A DNA stretch of 64,000 nt from Eucommia ulmoides. Lineage: Eukaryota; Streptophyta; Magnoliopsida; Garryales; Eucommiaceae. Shown one piece after another: positions 1-12,400 of this stretch. The notes under the pieces were generated by a model. It was not told the DNA's origin, did not search any database, and saw only the letters and a list, made by a program, of their open reading frames with translations. The translations under genes were made by a program, and so were the position numbers. Position 1 is the first letter of the stretch, and the number at the start of each line of letters is the position of its first letter. The stretch is from NCBI GenBank assembly GCA_016647705.1, contig CM028327.1, forward strand, positions 42,286,017-42,350,016, written 5' to 3'.

Positions 1-626
1 AGCAACAATTATCGGCAACAAAAAAGAAAATACAAAGAAAAGCGAAGAAAATGATGATGATATTTACATTTATGTAGACACAATAAAAGGATGGTAAAAG
101 AAAAATGAATCTCAAGTATAAGAGTAAATATCTAATATCCAAGTATAAGGTTTAAAGAAACCAACCCACAATATTAGGGGTGAATTATGGATGACCTATT
201 CAAAGTCATGTAATATGCAAATCCCAAGATACAGCTAATCAAAAATTTGAAAGTCATGTTCCTCAAATCTCGTTTCCCCTTTTCAGAAAGTCTTCCACAA
301 AAGGTAAATGGGAGAACAAAAGTTCAAACTCAACAAATTAGAAGATAGTGTGTAGATTGTAAGGTGGCAAAGAATACCATACTAAAAAGAGTGCACGAAA
401 ATGTGTGAGCTTAAGCAAACATGTATGCAACAACATATCTAAACCCAATTAAAGTTAAGATGATGATCATCAAATATAGAGCCATAATGTTTGGAAAAAT
501 TAAAAGAGAGGGGGGGGGGGGGGGGGTTATGTTCTTCTCTCTGTCAGCAATTTGAGCCTTTGGGGGGAAAAATACACAGTATGCCTCCAGCTATATTCTA
601 CTTCATGTAAAAGATACAACACATAC
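1..626. other. UPL6 intron 3 (partial), no exon seen
   Basis: This is noncoding sequence downstream of exon 3 on the minus strand. It contains a 16-base G run near 511-526. I looked on the minus strand for the next conserved UPL6 block and found none. Confidence 0.6.
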
Positions 627-754
627 CACTCCCTTGAACAAATTGCTGAAGTAATCGACACACCTCCACAAGCGCAGAGAAATCATCTGTATTTTGTGGA
701 TTAAAGAAGAAAAGAAACTGGCGTAGAAAATGCGAATCTGGCCCAAAGCACTGC
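627..754 (-). CDS. UPL6: UPL6 coding exon 3
   Basis: This 128-bp exon runs from acceptor CTACACAG| to donor GAGTG|GTATGT. It begins by completing the split Arg codon and encodes QCFGPDSHFLRQFLFFF, later VEVCRLLQQFVQGS, ending in phase 1. The LRQFLFFF and VE-CRLLQ blocks are conserved in UPL6. The following intron runs off the left end of the window. Confidence 0.9.
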
Positions 755-3700
755 CTGTGTAGAGAAGAAATGTAACCAAATATTCAAAAATAAACATAAT
801 AGATGACAATTTTTTCAAGAAAAAAAAAAAGGCATCACCAAAAAACTACCATTCTCCATGCAAGAATCAGCAAGACTAGTTAGGAATCGGAGAGAAAAGT
901 TGATTGCAGAAAGGGAAAAAATGGCAGATGAGAAATTGAGAACCCATAGCAACATATTATCTTGATACATGAAGATAACTAAGCTACCTGTCAACAAACT
1001 GACAGTTTCTCCCATAGGTAGTAAAAAACTGCTCTCGCACTTTAGAGCGCTCGGCTTCCATCGCCTTCCTACCTCTGAAGCATTTCTGTAAATAGAAATT
1101 AGTTGTGTTTCAAAACTTTGCCAGAAATACACAAATAAGTACCAAAAAGATTCTAGGGTAAAGTCGGCCATATCAATGCCGATTTATGAGGTAAGAATGA
1201 AAGGAGAGGGAGATAATTGCAAAGTGGTCAAGGAAATGCTACTTCAACAATATCCCAAAACAACAACTACAACACCAAGGGAAAAAGAAAAAAAGATGTT
1301 CTATGCACGGTACAACTCGTGTAGAATGAACAAGATGATTTAGAACTTAAAGATAAAATGTAAAAAAAGAAAAAAGTGAAGATTTGTGTACAACATGTAA
1401 CGTATCCCAAGTCGTAATTCTTGTCATTCTTCGTTGACCAAAGAGAGGCCAGATTTTCTGGTATGATGTACTATGAGATTGGTGTACAAATTATTCTTTA
1501 AAGACTACAGTTATGGCATATACAATATTCCCCTCAATAGATTTTCCTCTGCTTTTATTTCATTACAGTACAACTATGATACGAACCAGAAGTAAATTCT
1601 TCCATATATATTTTATTTAAGCAAGCACAGACTAATAGAAAGAAAACAGTTATTTCCAAATTCAAGGCAAGCCCACACTATTTTTGAATTTACTAGTTTT
1701 CCTTGTATGCCTACCAGTTCATGTTATTCGCATATCATTGACCCTCGGCCCTAGTTATTAATATCTATAAGAAATTTTTGCTCGTGAATCTCCCAAAGGA
1801 AGATATTAACTTATTTGCTCTTCTAACCAGGGAAAAGGAAAACGGAAGCAATCCAATAAAATGAAAATTGGCATCATCTTTCTTTTTAGAGATCTAGCAA
1901 AAGATTAAGAAGGGATGATGCAAATAAACTTCTAGACTGAGAAGGAAAAATAAGAACAAATTCCATTGACAATGTGTATCTTGTGGTATACCGAAATTTT
2001 AACTAAATAAACAACTAGTCAAGAAGATGATGTCGACCATTAAGCATGTCCGTTCCAAACACAGCTAATGTCAAAGATAACCATAGTTCCATAATATGCC
2101 TGGTTTAACTCGAGGATTCCTTGAGATACCAAAGAATCCGACAACAATGACCAATTTCAAACTATATGTTCTTTACTAGTCAAAAAGGTTTATCAAATAA
2201 CATATTGTTTTTACTAAAATCAGACAGCAACTAAGCATACCCAAAATGGAAATAGTTGACAGTGCAAAGGTAAGTAAATAACCTACGAATCTATAACAAA
2301 TGTAAAAGAGAAACTCAGATGGACAAAAAAAGTAGTTGAAGAAATTTTCATTTAAGGTACTTTCAGCAGTGATCATTTACAAGAGGATACCGTGTTTCAG
2401 GTCCATTCATCAAGTAGTTTAACATTTGTTTCATCATTTGTAATTTCTCTTTTTTTAATTACAAAATCATTATATTGTAAGTGAGACAAAAAAACAAATT
2501 TATAAGCATGGCACTTGTATCTTTGTACAAACAAATATCAATACAAAAATACCAATAGCCGAACATATTACGAAAACGACAATTTTAAGATCTTGAAACT
2601 TATTACAGAAATTAGAAGATTCATTTCCCAATCAAATACAACTGAAAAACAACTATGAAACGGATGCAAATCTCACTCTTACAGCAAACTAGAACCACTG
2701 TATTTCTACAATAACTGATGATGTCATTCATCTTTCAAAAGAATAACTGAAGTCTTGATATTAAATGTGAAGACACGAGCTTAAAATGTCTGCGATCTTT
2801 AAGTAATATATGGGGGTGAGCCCTTCAGAGTTACAAGTAAAGCAAATCTGACTCGACTAAGGAAAGACATACTTCGAGCAACCAGGGAAAGAACAAGGTG
2901 TTTCACTTTCATCTACTAATAGCCGCATGAGAACAGAATCTATGATGGCCTTTAATCCAGAATAAACAATTTGGACCTAGTAAATCTATATTGGGGCCCC
3001 GAGCTAGTGCCTCCCCTAATGCTCATCTAGTAGCGGTATACAGGGGAAAAAAAATATCCTTACAGCTGCAAGGTATTCCATTGAACAAGTTCACAACATA
3101 AACTAAAAAAATTAGCCTAACCAATGTACATTTCATCTACTAATAGCCGCATGAGAACAGCACCTATGATGGCCTTTAATCCAGCATAAATAGTTTGGAC
3201 CTAGTAAATCTATATTGGGGCCTCGAGCTTGTGCCTCCCCTAATGCTCACCTAGTAGCGGTATACTGGGGGAAAAAAAAAATCCCTTAAGAGTTACAAAA
3301 AAAGAAAATCTGACTCGACTAAGGAAAGACATACTTCGAGCAACCAGGGAAAGAACAAGGTGTCTCACTTTCATATACTAATAGCCGCATGAGAACAGCA
3401 CCTATGATGGCCTTTAATCCAGCATAAACAATTTGGACCTAGTAAAACTATATTGGGGCCCCGAGCTTGTGCCTCCCCTAATGCTCATCTAGTAGCGGTA
3501 TACTGGGGGGAAAAAAATTCCTTACGGCTGCAAGGTATTCCATTGAACAAGTTCACCACATAAACTAAAAAAATTAGCCTAACCAATGTAGCTTACTCTA
3601 CTAAACCATTTCGAAGTAAGTGAATTATATCAAATGAACGCTCCCTTCCAAAGAAATGGCAGTGTTTCCCAATCAATATTACTAGCATGACCAACATGGA

Positions 3701-4349
3701 ATCCGGAGAGCAAACCAAAAGCTAGGCAACTTGGTTGTGGATCTTTTGCAAAATTGAATGGCCCTTTCTTTTTAAATTTATCTATATTATTTGCAATAAC
3801 TAGAGACCCTGGACTGTTCCTCAGCCAGGCTTGGAGCAGATTCCTTCGGAGTCACATATACATCACATCCTGCATCATGAAAAGCCTCTGGATTTCCAAT
3901 AAGTTACGGCTACGTCCATTTGCTTAAGAATTGGTGAAATTCAGCCATATCTTCTTTCGGAGACAGCCGCTAAATCGAGTTTTACTTAGGTGAAGAAAGC
4001 ATAACTGCTTTACCAATAATTGAATTTTGAAGCTCAACTGGAGACGCTTCAGCTCATATTGCTACTAATATTTCCGCTATGAACAAGCGTCCTTATTCTT
4101 CGAACGGATACCATTTCAGGAAAAATGCCGATTACATAATTACTCAGCTAAAGCAAACCAGAAACGTTAAGAAGAAGGATGCACCTATACCTGAATTTTG
4201 ATTGCAGCAGAGTTCTGTTTCCGCACCCACAATCGACGATTCCTCTCCAACCTCGTTTGTTCCAGGAGCTTCTGTCTGTCCCTCTCTTTAGAGCTACGCC
4301 CGCCTAAATCGACCCGCTTCCGAGTAGAGGAATCGCCGGAGAAGAACAT
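627..4349 (-). CDS. UPL6: UPL6-type HECT E3 ubiquitin ligase, 5' part (exons 1-3)
   Basis: This is the N-terminal part of a plant HECT-type ubiquitin ligase. By family knowledge these enzymes accept ubiquitin from an E2 on a C-terminal HECT cysteine and pass it to substrates. That domain lies beyond the left edge of the window. Visible coding exons are 4349-4191, 1085-988 and 754-627, with phases that join cleanly and GT-AG borders throughout. The protein begins MFFSGDSSTRKRVDLGG, the hallmark start of UPL6, followed by a basic helix (KERDRQKLLEQTRLERNRRL). An IQ-like calmodulin-binding motif (AAIKIQ-KCFRGRKAMEAER) spans the exon 1/2 junction, and exon 3 has HFLRQFLFFFNPQNTDDF. These stretches agree closely with my memory of Arabidopsis UPL6 (At3g17205). 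No further exon is recognisable in 1-620, so the next exon is probably outside the window. About 128 residues are readable, against roughly 1,000 in the family. No disruption is seen. Confidence 0.93.
988..1085 (-). CDS. UPL6: UPL6 coding exon 2
   Basis: This 98-bp exon has acceptor TTTACAG| and donor ACAG|GTAGCT. It encodes KCFRGRKAMEAERSKVREQ and then FFTTYGRNCQFVD, ending in a split Arg codon (AG|G). It continues the IQ motif begun in exon 1 and matches the conserved ERSKVR and YG-NCQ-VDR residues of UPL6 proteins. Confidence 0.9.
2812..3600. repeat. Diverged tandem repeat in UPL6 intron 1
   Basis: Three tandem units share a core that starts CTACTAATAGCCGCATGAG and continues through GGCCTTTAATCCAG and GGGGCCCCGAGC to TAGTAGCGGTATAC. 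The AGCCGC landmark falls at 2921, 3145 and 3383, spacings of 224 and 238 bp. Units 1 and 3 share an extra 5' block (ATCTGACTCGACTAAGG) and a 3' block (CAAGGTATTCCATTGAAC) that unit 2 has only in part. The array lies inside the 3.1-kb first intron. It has no open frame and no recognised transposon signature. Confidence 0.85.
4191..4349 (-). CDS. UPL6: UPL6 coding exon 1
   Basis: Exon 1 encodes 53 codons, from the ATG at 4349 to a phase-0 donor (CAG|GTATAG) after residue Q53. The start is fixed by the conserved family N-terminus MFFSGD. Upstream, on the minus strand, 4350-4740 is a plausible 5' leader with CT-rich patches; I saw no clear TATA box there. Confidence 0.92.
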
Positions 4350-4928
4350 TTTCCCCAAACAACTTCAATCCCAACTTCTTCAACAAATTCGAATCCAAAA
4401 CAAGCTCCGGAAAACGATCGTAGCGTGTGAACACTCTCCGGAGTTCGTTCTGATCGACTTTTTTGACCTAACAGAGTCAAAACTGGCTCAAAATTCTCGA
4501 GAAAATGAAGTGCGGAAACGAAAATCGAGGCCGAAATGATGAAATATAGAACCGAAGAAGATGAAAATGGAATCGATTAAGGTCAATACGGAGGCTTCGC
4601 AGTGCTTTTTTCTTCGTTCTCTCTCACCTGAGGGGGGCTGAGATGAAGCAATGAGAGAGAGGGGAAGCTTCGTGAGTAGGGGAAATAACAGGTGCGGGAA
4701 ATGTTGCAGTTTACTATTAACTTTTAGAGAAAATTTCACTTTTACCCCAAATATTTAGGATATGCGTCTAATTCGCCCATTTAATTTGAAAAACAATACA
4801 TTAAACCCTAAAATTCTAATTTATCGTCAATTTAGTCCAATTGTTGACAACCTGTAAACTATAGACGAATATGTGACCTGCAAAGCATGTAAGACGTGAC
4901 ATTAATTATATAGATAATTTTATCACTC

Positions 4929-5394
4929 ACGTTGCATTTGGTATAAAGAATTTGGCACGGGATTGGAAAGGTCATTGAAATTATCGTTCTATTTTTATGT
5001 TTGGTATATGTGATTAAATTTTATTCATATTATAAAAGATTGTTTAATCCCACAAAATATGAGATTAACTAATTTCAAGATAAACTTGGTATTAATTAAT
5101 CCTAATTACATAGAATTAGGTTTTACTCCTTCATCGACAAAAAAATGACGAAACACTAACCAAATATTGAAATTAGAATGAAATTTAATTAATTTATTAT
5201 TCTACAAATGCATTCAATTCTTATTTATTCCCAACACTGATAAAATATTGAAATAAGAATTGTCATTCCAATACCACATCTGATCCCTTTTGTCACCAAA
5301 TATAAGAATGGTAATGATCATTCCATTCCATTACTATATTTTCAATCTTATTATCATTCAATTCTATTATATTATAGCGTACCAAACGCAGCGT
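4929..5394. mobile_element. MITE with ACGTTGCATTTGGTA ends
   Basis: The left end ACGTTGCATTTGGTA is matched by the inverted right end TACCAAACGCAGCGT (two mismatches over 15). The interior is AT-rich and noncoding, with repeated tracts such as TGAAATTAGAATGAAATTTAATT and ATAAGAATGG. The length (about 466 bp) and lack of a transposase suggest a non-autonomous DNA element. The target duplication is unclear, so I do not assign a superfamily. A degraded relative of its right half lies at about 47860-48140. Confidence 0.6.
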
Positions 5395-6641
5395 TAAGGT
5401 ATAACTTATCTCAAAAGATAATTTAGACACCTATAATATAATAAATTTAAGAGAAAATTATCGAGTTACTCCAAATTAAGCATGATATAACTAATTAAGC
5501 TTAATTGTTTTAAAATGAACCGAACAATCCTAGAGTATAGTTTTTTTAATCGTCCAATCCCAAATTCAAAAACGCCAGATTTTCATGACAAATTTGCCTT
5601 TCCAAGCTTTGTAGGATTGAAAATTTTCATCATCAATCATTGCTCCCATATGTATCGATTTCCACGGCAAAAGCATTTTATTAAAATTAAAATAACTTTT
5701 GTTGTACATATTTTTGTCGCAATCTAATTATATATTCAAATCGTCTAAATATGACCTTCAAAATGATATTACATTCGATATTGATTCATTAACTAGCGTA
5801 TAAGCGTAAAAAAAATGAACCTAAAAAAATTGATATGATTATAGGTTTATACAACATTCTATATCTGTTTTATTAAAAATCAACAATGATTAATATTTAA
5901 ATAACATCACCAACAAACAATATATATTGCAAATATAACATAATCAGTATTTAATAACACAGATATTCGTCTATCAAAATAATACCACAATTAAGAATGA
6001 GGTAAACCGGAAAAAAAATCAAAGCGATAAACGTGTATTGCATATCCAATTCTCATTATTTCAATACTTCATATACCATTTATGCAACGAAATAATTAAT
6101 AATTCAAAAATTGAAATATAGTTCTGCAGAAAATTTAAGTTCGGCAATTAGAAGCGCACCTCGTAAAATTGTTTGAAACAGAAAAACTAACTATATAACA
6201 ACTAAAATAAATGCAAGTGATTTTTTCATTGACTTAAAATGATGTGGCAATGGTCGTAAATGCACACAATATCCATAAAATAATTCAATTCACACAATCT
6301 AATTCAAAAAAATAGATAATTAATGAACATGAATATGCACACACGCACATTACCTCCCATGAACACTTTATTATATAGATTTTCAAATTTATATTACATT
6401 CAATATAGTACTTTTAGAAATTTCAATTTTCATATTTGTGTTATATTCAAAACGGTTCTATGTATTATCAAAACACATGTAAGTGTTATATGTAACATTT
6501 AAATCACTTTTATCAGTAAGACATATTACATACAACATGTTTATATAATTTATGTTATTATCAATATTAATTGATGCTCTCAATTTCTATCGCATTGGAT
6601 GTTATATTCAATACTCACGGAGTGCACAGATTATAATAATG
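5395..6641. other. AT-rich intergenic stretch
   Basis: This AT-rich noncoding DNA lies between the MITE and the copia element. The one open frame here (5515-5727) has biased composition and no recognised motif, so I do not call it a gene. Confidence 0.5.
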
Positions 6642-6646
6642 TTATA

Positions 6647-6807
6647 CGTTAATATATAAGCTTGGTTCATTAAGTTAAAACCCTAATCCTAGGGTTTCTC
6701 TATTCTCCTATAAATATCTCTATTATAAAGTTTATTATTGTATTTTTCCTGAACATTATATATCACTCCATATTTTTTCAACATTCCGTCTTTCAAATAT
6801 CTTAACA
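6647..6807 (+). repeat. 5' LTR of the copia element
   Basis: This LTR starts CGTTAATATA (the usual TG has become CG) and ends ATCTTAACA. It is aligned to the 3' LTR through shared blocks TATAAATATCTC, TTTTCCTGAA and ATCACTCCATATT. It contains a palindrome-like AAACCCTAATCCTAGGGTTT. At ~161 bp it is short for the class. Confidence 0.85.
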
Positions 6808-7331
6808 TTGTATCAAGAGTCAATGTTTTCTGATCCTATTCTAGACAAAACTTTTGAAACCCTAACCCTAATCAGCCTTCCGTACGCGCCATTTTTCCCA
6901 ATTTTTTCCTGCAGACTTTATCACCACTCTAATCTCAAATATCATCACATCACCATCTTCGTCTCGATGAAACGAACACAACGCCATCAAACCCATCGCC
7001 ACCAGATAATAAACGCGTTCCCACGCACCTCCCAAAGCTTATAGCACAACCAAACCTCGTCATCTTGGATTTTGGGCTTTACAGCAACAATTAATGTTCA
7101 AAATTCATCAACGGCCATAACATCAGAATCATCTAGACCAGACGATTACAAAGCCGCAAACATCAACCCCGTACAATCCCTCACGCACCCGTACGAGCGT
7201 AAAAAGCGAAGCCTACACCTCACGTGTCAGATCCACGCGCCAACAGGTCTCCCTTGCCATGTTGCTGACACATCAGCGCACAGCCAACGACATGTCTCTG
7301 CCAGGTCAGCGACTGATCGTATTACATTTTA

Positions 7332-8636
7332 TGTGATCTAATACCACTAAATTAAGTTTTGTTAATCTTTTGAATAAATTAAATTAGTTGAAATCGATTC
7401 ATTTTATTTATTTTGGTAGGATTTTGGATTTGATGCAAAAACACATTAATTTGGAGTAAATTGGACAAAGAACGAGTGAACCGAGAACCGACCCGAATCC
7501 GCGATCTGAGTCCAGACCGACCCGCAAATTTGGAAGACATACGCGACATGCACGCACGCACAAACAAAAGGGGCAGACCCGTTTATGGGTCTTACCGTTT
7601 TCCTTTCGGATTTATGACCAAATGGTCATTTTAATACACATTAATTGTCCAATTCTAATGAGGTAAGGATTTGAATTGATCAGGTAATACAAAGGAAAAA
7701 AAAAGCAAGGCATTTAATGCCCGTTCATGGGTTCATCAACTTTTTCATTCTTGGGGATTTTTTCCATTTTTAGTTTTTTCTTCTTTTATTGGCTGCTGGT
7801 GAATTTTGGGGGAAGAACATTTTTCTCTTCTTTTATTTTATTTTTAGTTTATTTTCTTCTTTTGAGAGGCTTCAGCCAGTAGTTTTTTTGGGAGCATCTT
7901 TTGTATTTTTTTTCTTTTTCTTCTTCTTTTTCTATACATTGTTGGAATGTTGAAAAGTCAAAGTGAATATCAAATTAAGAACAATTCAATGCGTGGCTAA
8001 TCTCTCTTCAACCGGGTTAGGAATGTGGTATGTATTTTGATTTAATGTAATATTGTATTTGTGAATTAATGCTAGATTACGTGTAAACAATTATATGATG
8101 ATGAATTTTGTGTTTAATATATAGTTTAAATCGTAATTGAATTTAATCTCGAAATGTTCTTGTAGAGATTTCCAATTTAGATTTAATTGTTACTAGAAAG
8201 TTAGATCTAATACCTGTAGTTTAGATCTAACGATCATATAATCGTATTTTTTGGATTTAATTATTGGTTTAGATGGTTTATGTCTAAATTGTAATTCACC
8301 ATAAATTAGAGTAACGTAGAAATTACATACCAAAGAATAATAAATCGAATATTTCTGAGTAGTTCCGACTTGTAGTTGAGAACGCTCATTTTCACAAATT
8401 TAAATTAAAAAAGAAAAACGAGAAAACCGTTATTCCAAAATACTAAATCCACAATTCCTAACCTAGTTCCTTGTTCCTGTTGCCTAAATTTACTATTTTA
8501 TTTTCTTGCATTTAAAAAAAAAAAAAAACTTATTTTTATCAAAGCAGGAAAAATAATTGAATTTAGTAGTTACAAGACCGATTCTCGTGGTTCGACACCC
8601 TACTTAAACCCATACTACATCAGTATCGCGGTACCA
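7332..8636 (+). mobile_element. Probable solo LTR inside the copia leader
   Basis: The candidate borders are TGTGATCTAATACC and GCGGTACCA. The flanks TTTTA (7327-7331) and TTTTG (8637-8641) fit a 5-base target duplication with one change. The 3' part reads GATTCTCGTGGTTCGACACC, a kind of sequence seen near the 3' ends of plant LTRs. Removing the segment joins two leader stretches of similar TGCCACGTCA-rich character. There is no coding content. The orientation is inferred only from that 3' motif. Confidence 0.5.
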
Positions 8637-9440
8637 TTTTGAGGGTGTTATTTTTGAGCAATCAAATTTTGCTAGTGTCACATCATCGTCACGCCATCCG
8701 TTGACCGTGCCATGTCACGTGCCAACTCAGAGCTAGACCCTGTCACGTAAGTGTCATATCATCTCTACATTACTACCATGTTAATGCCATGTCATCTTTG
8801 ACTTATGCCACGCGAGCGTTGACTGCAACATTACTGTTTCATAAAAGCAAAACTTCTACTAACAAGTTCAAGAATTTTTAGATCAGTTTTTTTTCCAAAC
8901 TTGGACCCGTTCCTAGGGTTTTCGAATGTCCTAATTCTGTTTTTGGCATCAATTTTTTAATTTGAAACTCACAAAATATACTTTCCTTTATATTCGTGTA
9001 ATTTTTACTGCAGTTCATCAGTTTTTGGACCAATTCTTAAAGTTATAATATCGGTTCATGACTAATTTTGGCATCCCAAATCCATTTGTGCCTCTGTTTA
9101 ATCAAATTCGGATCGTACAATATAATTCTCTTTATATTGTTAATTCGGTTCATTATTGAGATCTGATTGGTTCAAGGGTTCATCAACCAATTCTTCACGA
9201 TTATAGACTAGTTCCTAAACAATTTCAATGTTCTAAATCAATCCATGGCATCAGTTTCTCCATATTCATATCATACAATACACTTTGTTGTATATTATTA
9301 TCCGATTCAACAACGATGTCTAGGGGTTATACTTTTTCGCTCATTTTCAATGCCAAATAGGATTCAGATCCTACTTCTACTACTATTACCATTTCTATTG
9401 TGGATATGACTTTACTCTTTTACCAAATTTTCTCCAAGAG

Positions 9441-12400
9441 TTGTACAAAAAAAAAAATATTGCTCTTTCACTTATTACAAGTAATTATTATTGGTTATTT
9501 GATTTTACCTATGGTAATCATATGACATCTGATCCTAACATCTTCTCATCCGCACTATCCGCTATGAATACCCCAAGTATTCATACCACTAGTGGTTCTC
9601 AAATGAGTGTTACTCATACTGGTCAGATTTATACTTCACATCTTTCTATTCTTGACACGTATTTAATTTCGAAACTCATATTAAATCTCTTATCTGTTGG
9701 GTAACTATTCTCAGACATGAGAAACCTTTGGGATTAGTTGTAAAGTTTGATGTCTATTTGAATTCAACAGTTTTCACTTTCCACCTCAAACCCCACCACT
9801 ACAACTCCATGTCCATTATCGACCTGTGCAGCCTCACCACCACCACCACCATCATTCTCCTCCTCCTCATCGTCATTCTTATCTTCATCGTCATCATTGT
9901 CGTTATTATCATCCTATATTTGGCATTCTTGATTAGGTCACTCTTCATCCAACCAACTCAAATTGCTTATCTCTAGCGGTCAGTTAGGTTCAGTTCAGCA
10001 TGAGTCTTTCAACTATATCCATTGCAAAATAACCAACCCTGCTTTTCAATAAGAGTCAGTCTATTTCTCTTGTACTCTTTGATCTAATTCATTATGATAT
10101 TTGGGGGCCTTCTTCTCATGCCACAATGGGTAGTTCTCATTATTTTGTTATATTTGTGGACAACTATTCTCGATATATATGGTTGTTTCTTATGAAAAAT
10201 TGATCCAAATTGTTCCAAAATAAATTATGAGTTTTCTTCTATGGTTCAAACTCAATTTTCTAGAAATATAAAAAAATAAATAAAAAAATCACTCAGATAA
10301 TGTAATGGAATACAATAATTATGTTGTTCTCACTCTATTTCGCTAAAATGGCTTACTCCCTCATCGCTCGTGTCCTGTACATCTCAACAAAATGGATGAG
10401 CCGAACGCAAACGTAGACACATTCTTGACACAGTACGTGCTTTCCTCATTTCTTCCTCATTTCCTGAAAGCTTTGGGGTGAGATTGTCCTAACCGTAGTA
10501 TACGCCATAAATCGTGTTCTCTTAGTAACAATTTAGTATTAGTCTCCATTTGAGCGTCTTTTGGTAACCCTCCTGATTACTCTGAACTTAGAGTCCTTGA
10601 TTGCACTTGTTTTGTTATTTTCAAACCACATGATCATAACAAACTAGAATTAAGGGCCACTTTTGTTGCTTTATAGAATATAACATTGAACATAAAGAGT
10701 ATCAGTGTTGGGATCCCATATCTAAAACTCTTCGTGTCTCTCGTCATGTCATTTTTTGGGAATATCAAATGTTTTTTATCTTACGATCCTTTGATATATC
10801 AACTTTTACTAACTCCAAATTCAAATACTATTTATTGATTCATCTCTTGAGTTATTTCCTGAGGATGCAGTTCCAAGTATTATTGAGCCCACTGCAATAC
10901 CACCAGTTGAGGCTAGTCTTGCACATTCCGTTGAGTCCACTCCAACATCATCAGCTGAACCCAACCCAGTTCATAACCACCAGCTGAACCCACTTCAGAA
11001 CCACTAGCTGACCTCAACCCTCCAACTCCATCAACCATACTTGAGACTTGTCCCAAGGCCAATAATTCTGTACCGACTGTCTTTAAGATCCACCCTCCAA
11101 ATCATCGTCGCCGCTCTAACAGGGTAACTCATCATCCCCCTTATCTCACTGATTATCATTGCTTTTATACCATACTTAATCTACATGAGTCTCAATGTTA
11201 TAAGGAGGCTAGTACTAATCATTTTTGGCAGAAAGCAATGGACGAAAAACTTCAGGCTCTAGCCAAAACTCACACCTGAGATCTTGTTGACCTCCCCATG
11301 GGAAAAACTTCTATTGGATGTAAGTGAGCGTTTAAGATCAAAACACTTTTTGATGGTTCCGTTAAACGCTATAAGTCTTGACTTGTTGCTTAAGGATTTA
11401 CTTAGGAATATAGCATTGATGGCATTGACTACGAAGAGACGTTTGCTCCAGTGGCGAAGCTCACATCTGTCCATACTCTTCTTGCATTCACCGACATTAA
11501 AAAATAGACTATCTTTTAGATGGATGCCAAAAATACATTTCTCAATGGCGATCTTCTTGAGGAAGTTTACAGGCATACCCTTCTTGGCCTAACTGCTCTT
11601 TGACATAAAGTTTGCCACCTTCGTCGCGCTTTATATGGTTTGAAACAAGCTCCACGTACCTGGTTCGCGTCCAGTATTCATGATTCAGCCCTATTAATTC
11701 GCCACACTAACAATTGAGTTATCCTTCTTTTATCACACATGAATGACATGATTATTACTGGGGATAATTTACGTGATATCTTTGAACTCAAAAAGTTTCT
11801 CAGTAGACAATACGAGATAAAAGATCTTAGCATACTCACCTAGACCACGTTTTTGGGAGTCTTGAGAGCTCCAAGACAATACCAAAGGGAGGAGATCATC
11901 AAATTGAAGAAGAGGGAACAAGCTCGGAGTGGAAATCACGGACTTGGAAGCGTCGGTTCTTCAAATAACGACTTTTCTCCTTTGTTTCTCTTCTTATTTC
12001 TTAAACCTTTGGTAGTTTTGATCATGTTTAGCTTGTTTCTAGTTGAATATTGGGTTATGACCATGTATAGCTAAACATATATTGTTTAGGGCTTGATGTA
12101 CTTTATGAAAACGTAATTTGAATAAATCGATGTTTCGTTAATGGTTGTTCATGTATATCCAATTGTGTTTACCGTTCTTCCATTATTATATGCTTGTTAT
12201 GATAAATTGAGAATACGGGGTTTGACACTCGGGAGAAGTAACCCCAAATTCGGACCAAGGTTTAAACATAACGCGATGATCTAATGACCCGAGAGGGCGT
12301 TAGAAAGTATGCAATCCGTGAGGTTGGGGCGAGACTTATGTGACCAAGTGTCGTATAGACGCTTAAGGGGGACTTTGGCGTTGACGCAAAGTCGCATATT

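Noticed and set aside
4198..4539. 113-codon plus-strand frame starting MIAAEFCFRTHN.
   Set aside because: It is the antisense shadow of UPL6 exon 1 and its leader.
6856..6872. AAACCCTAACCCTAAT, a telomere-like or telo-box word.
   Set aside because: Only two repeat units within a retroelement leader, too short to be a telomeric tract.
6808..7341. Two plus-strand frames after the copia primer site that could be gag.
   Set aside because: Neither shows copia gag motifs or a CCHC knuckle. They are His/Ser/Thr-rich and stop early.
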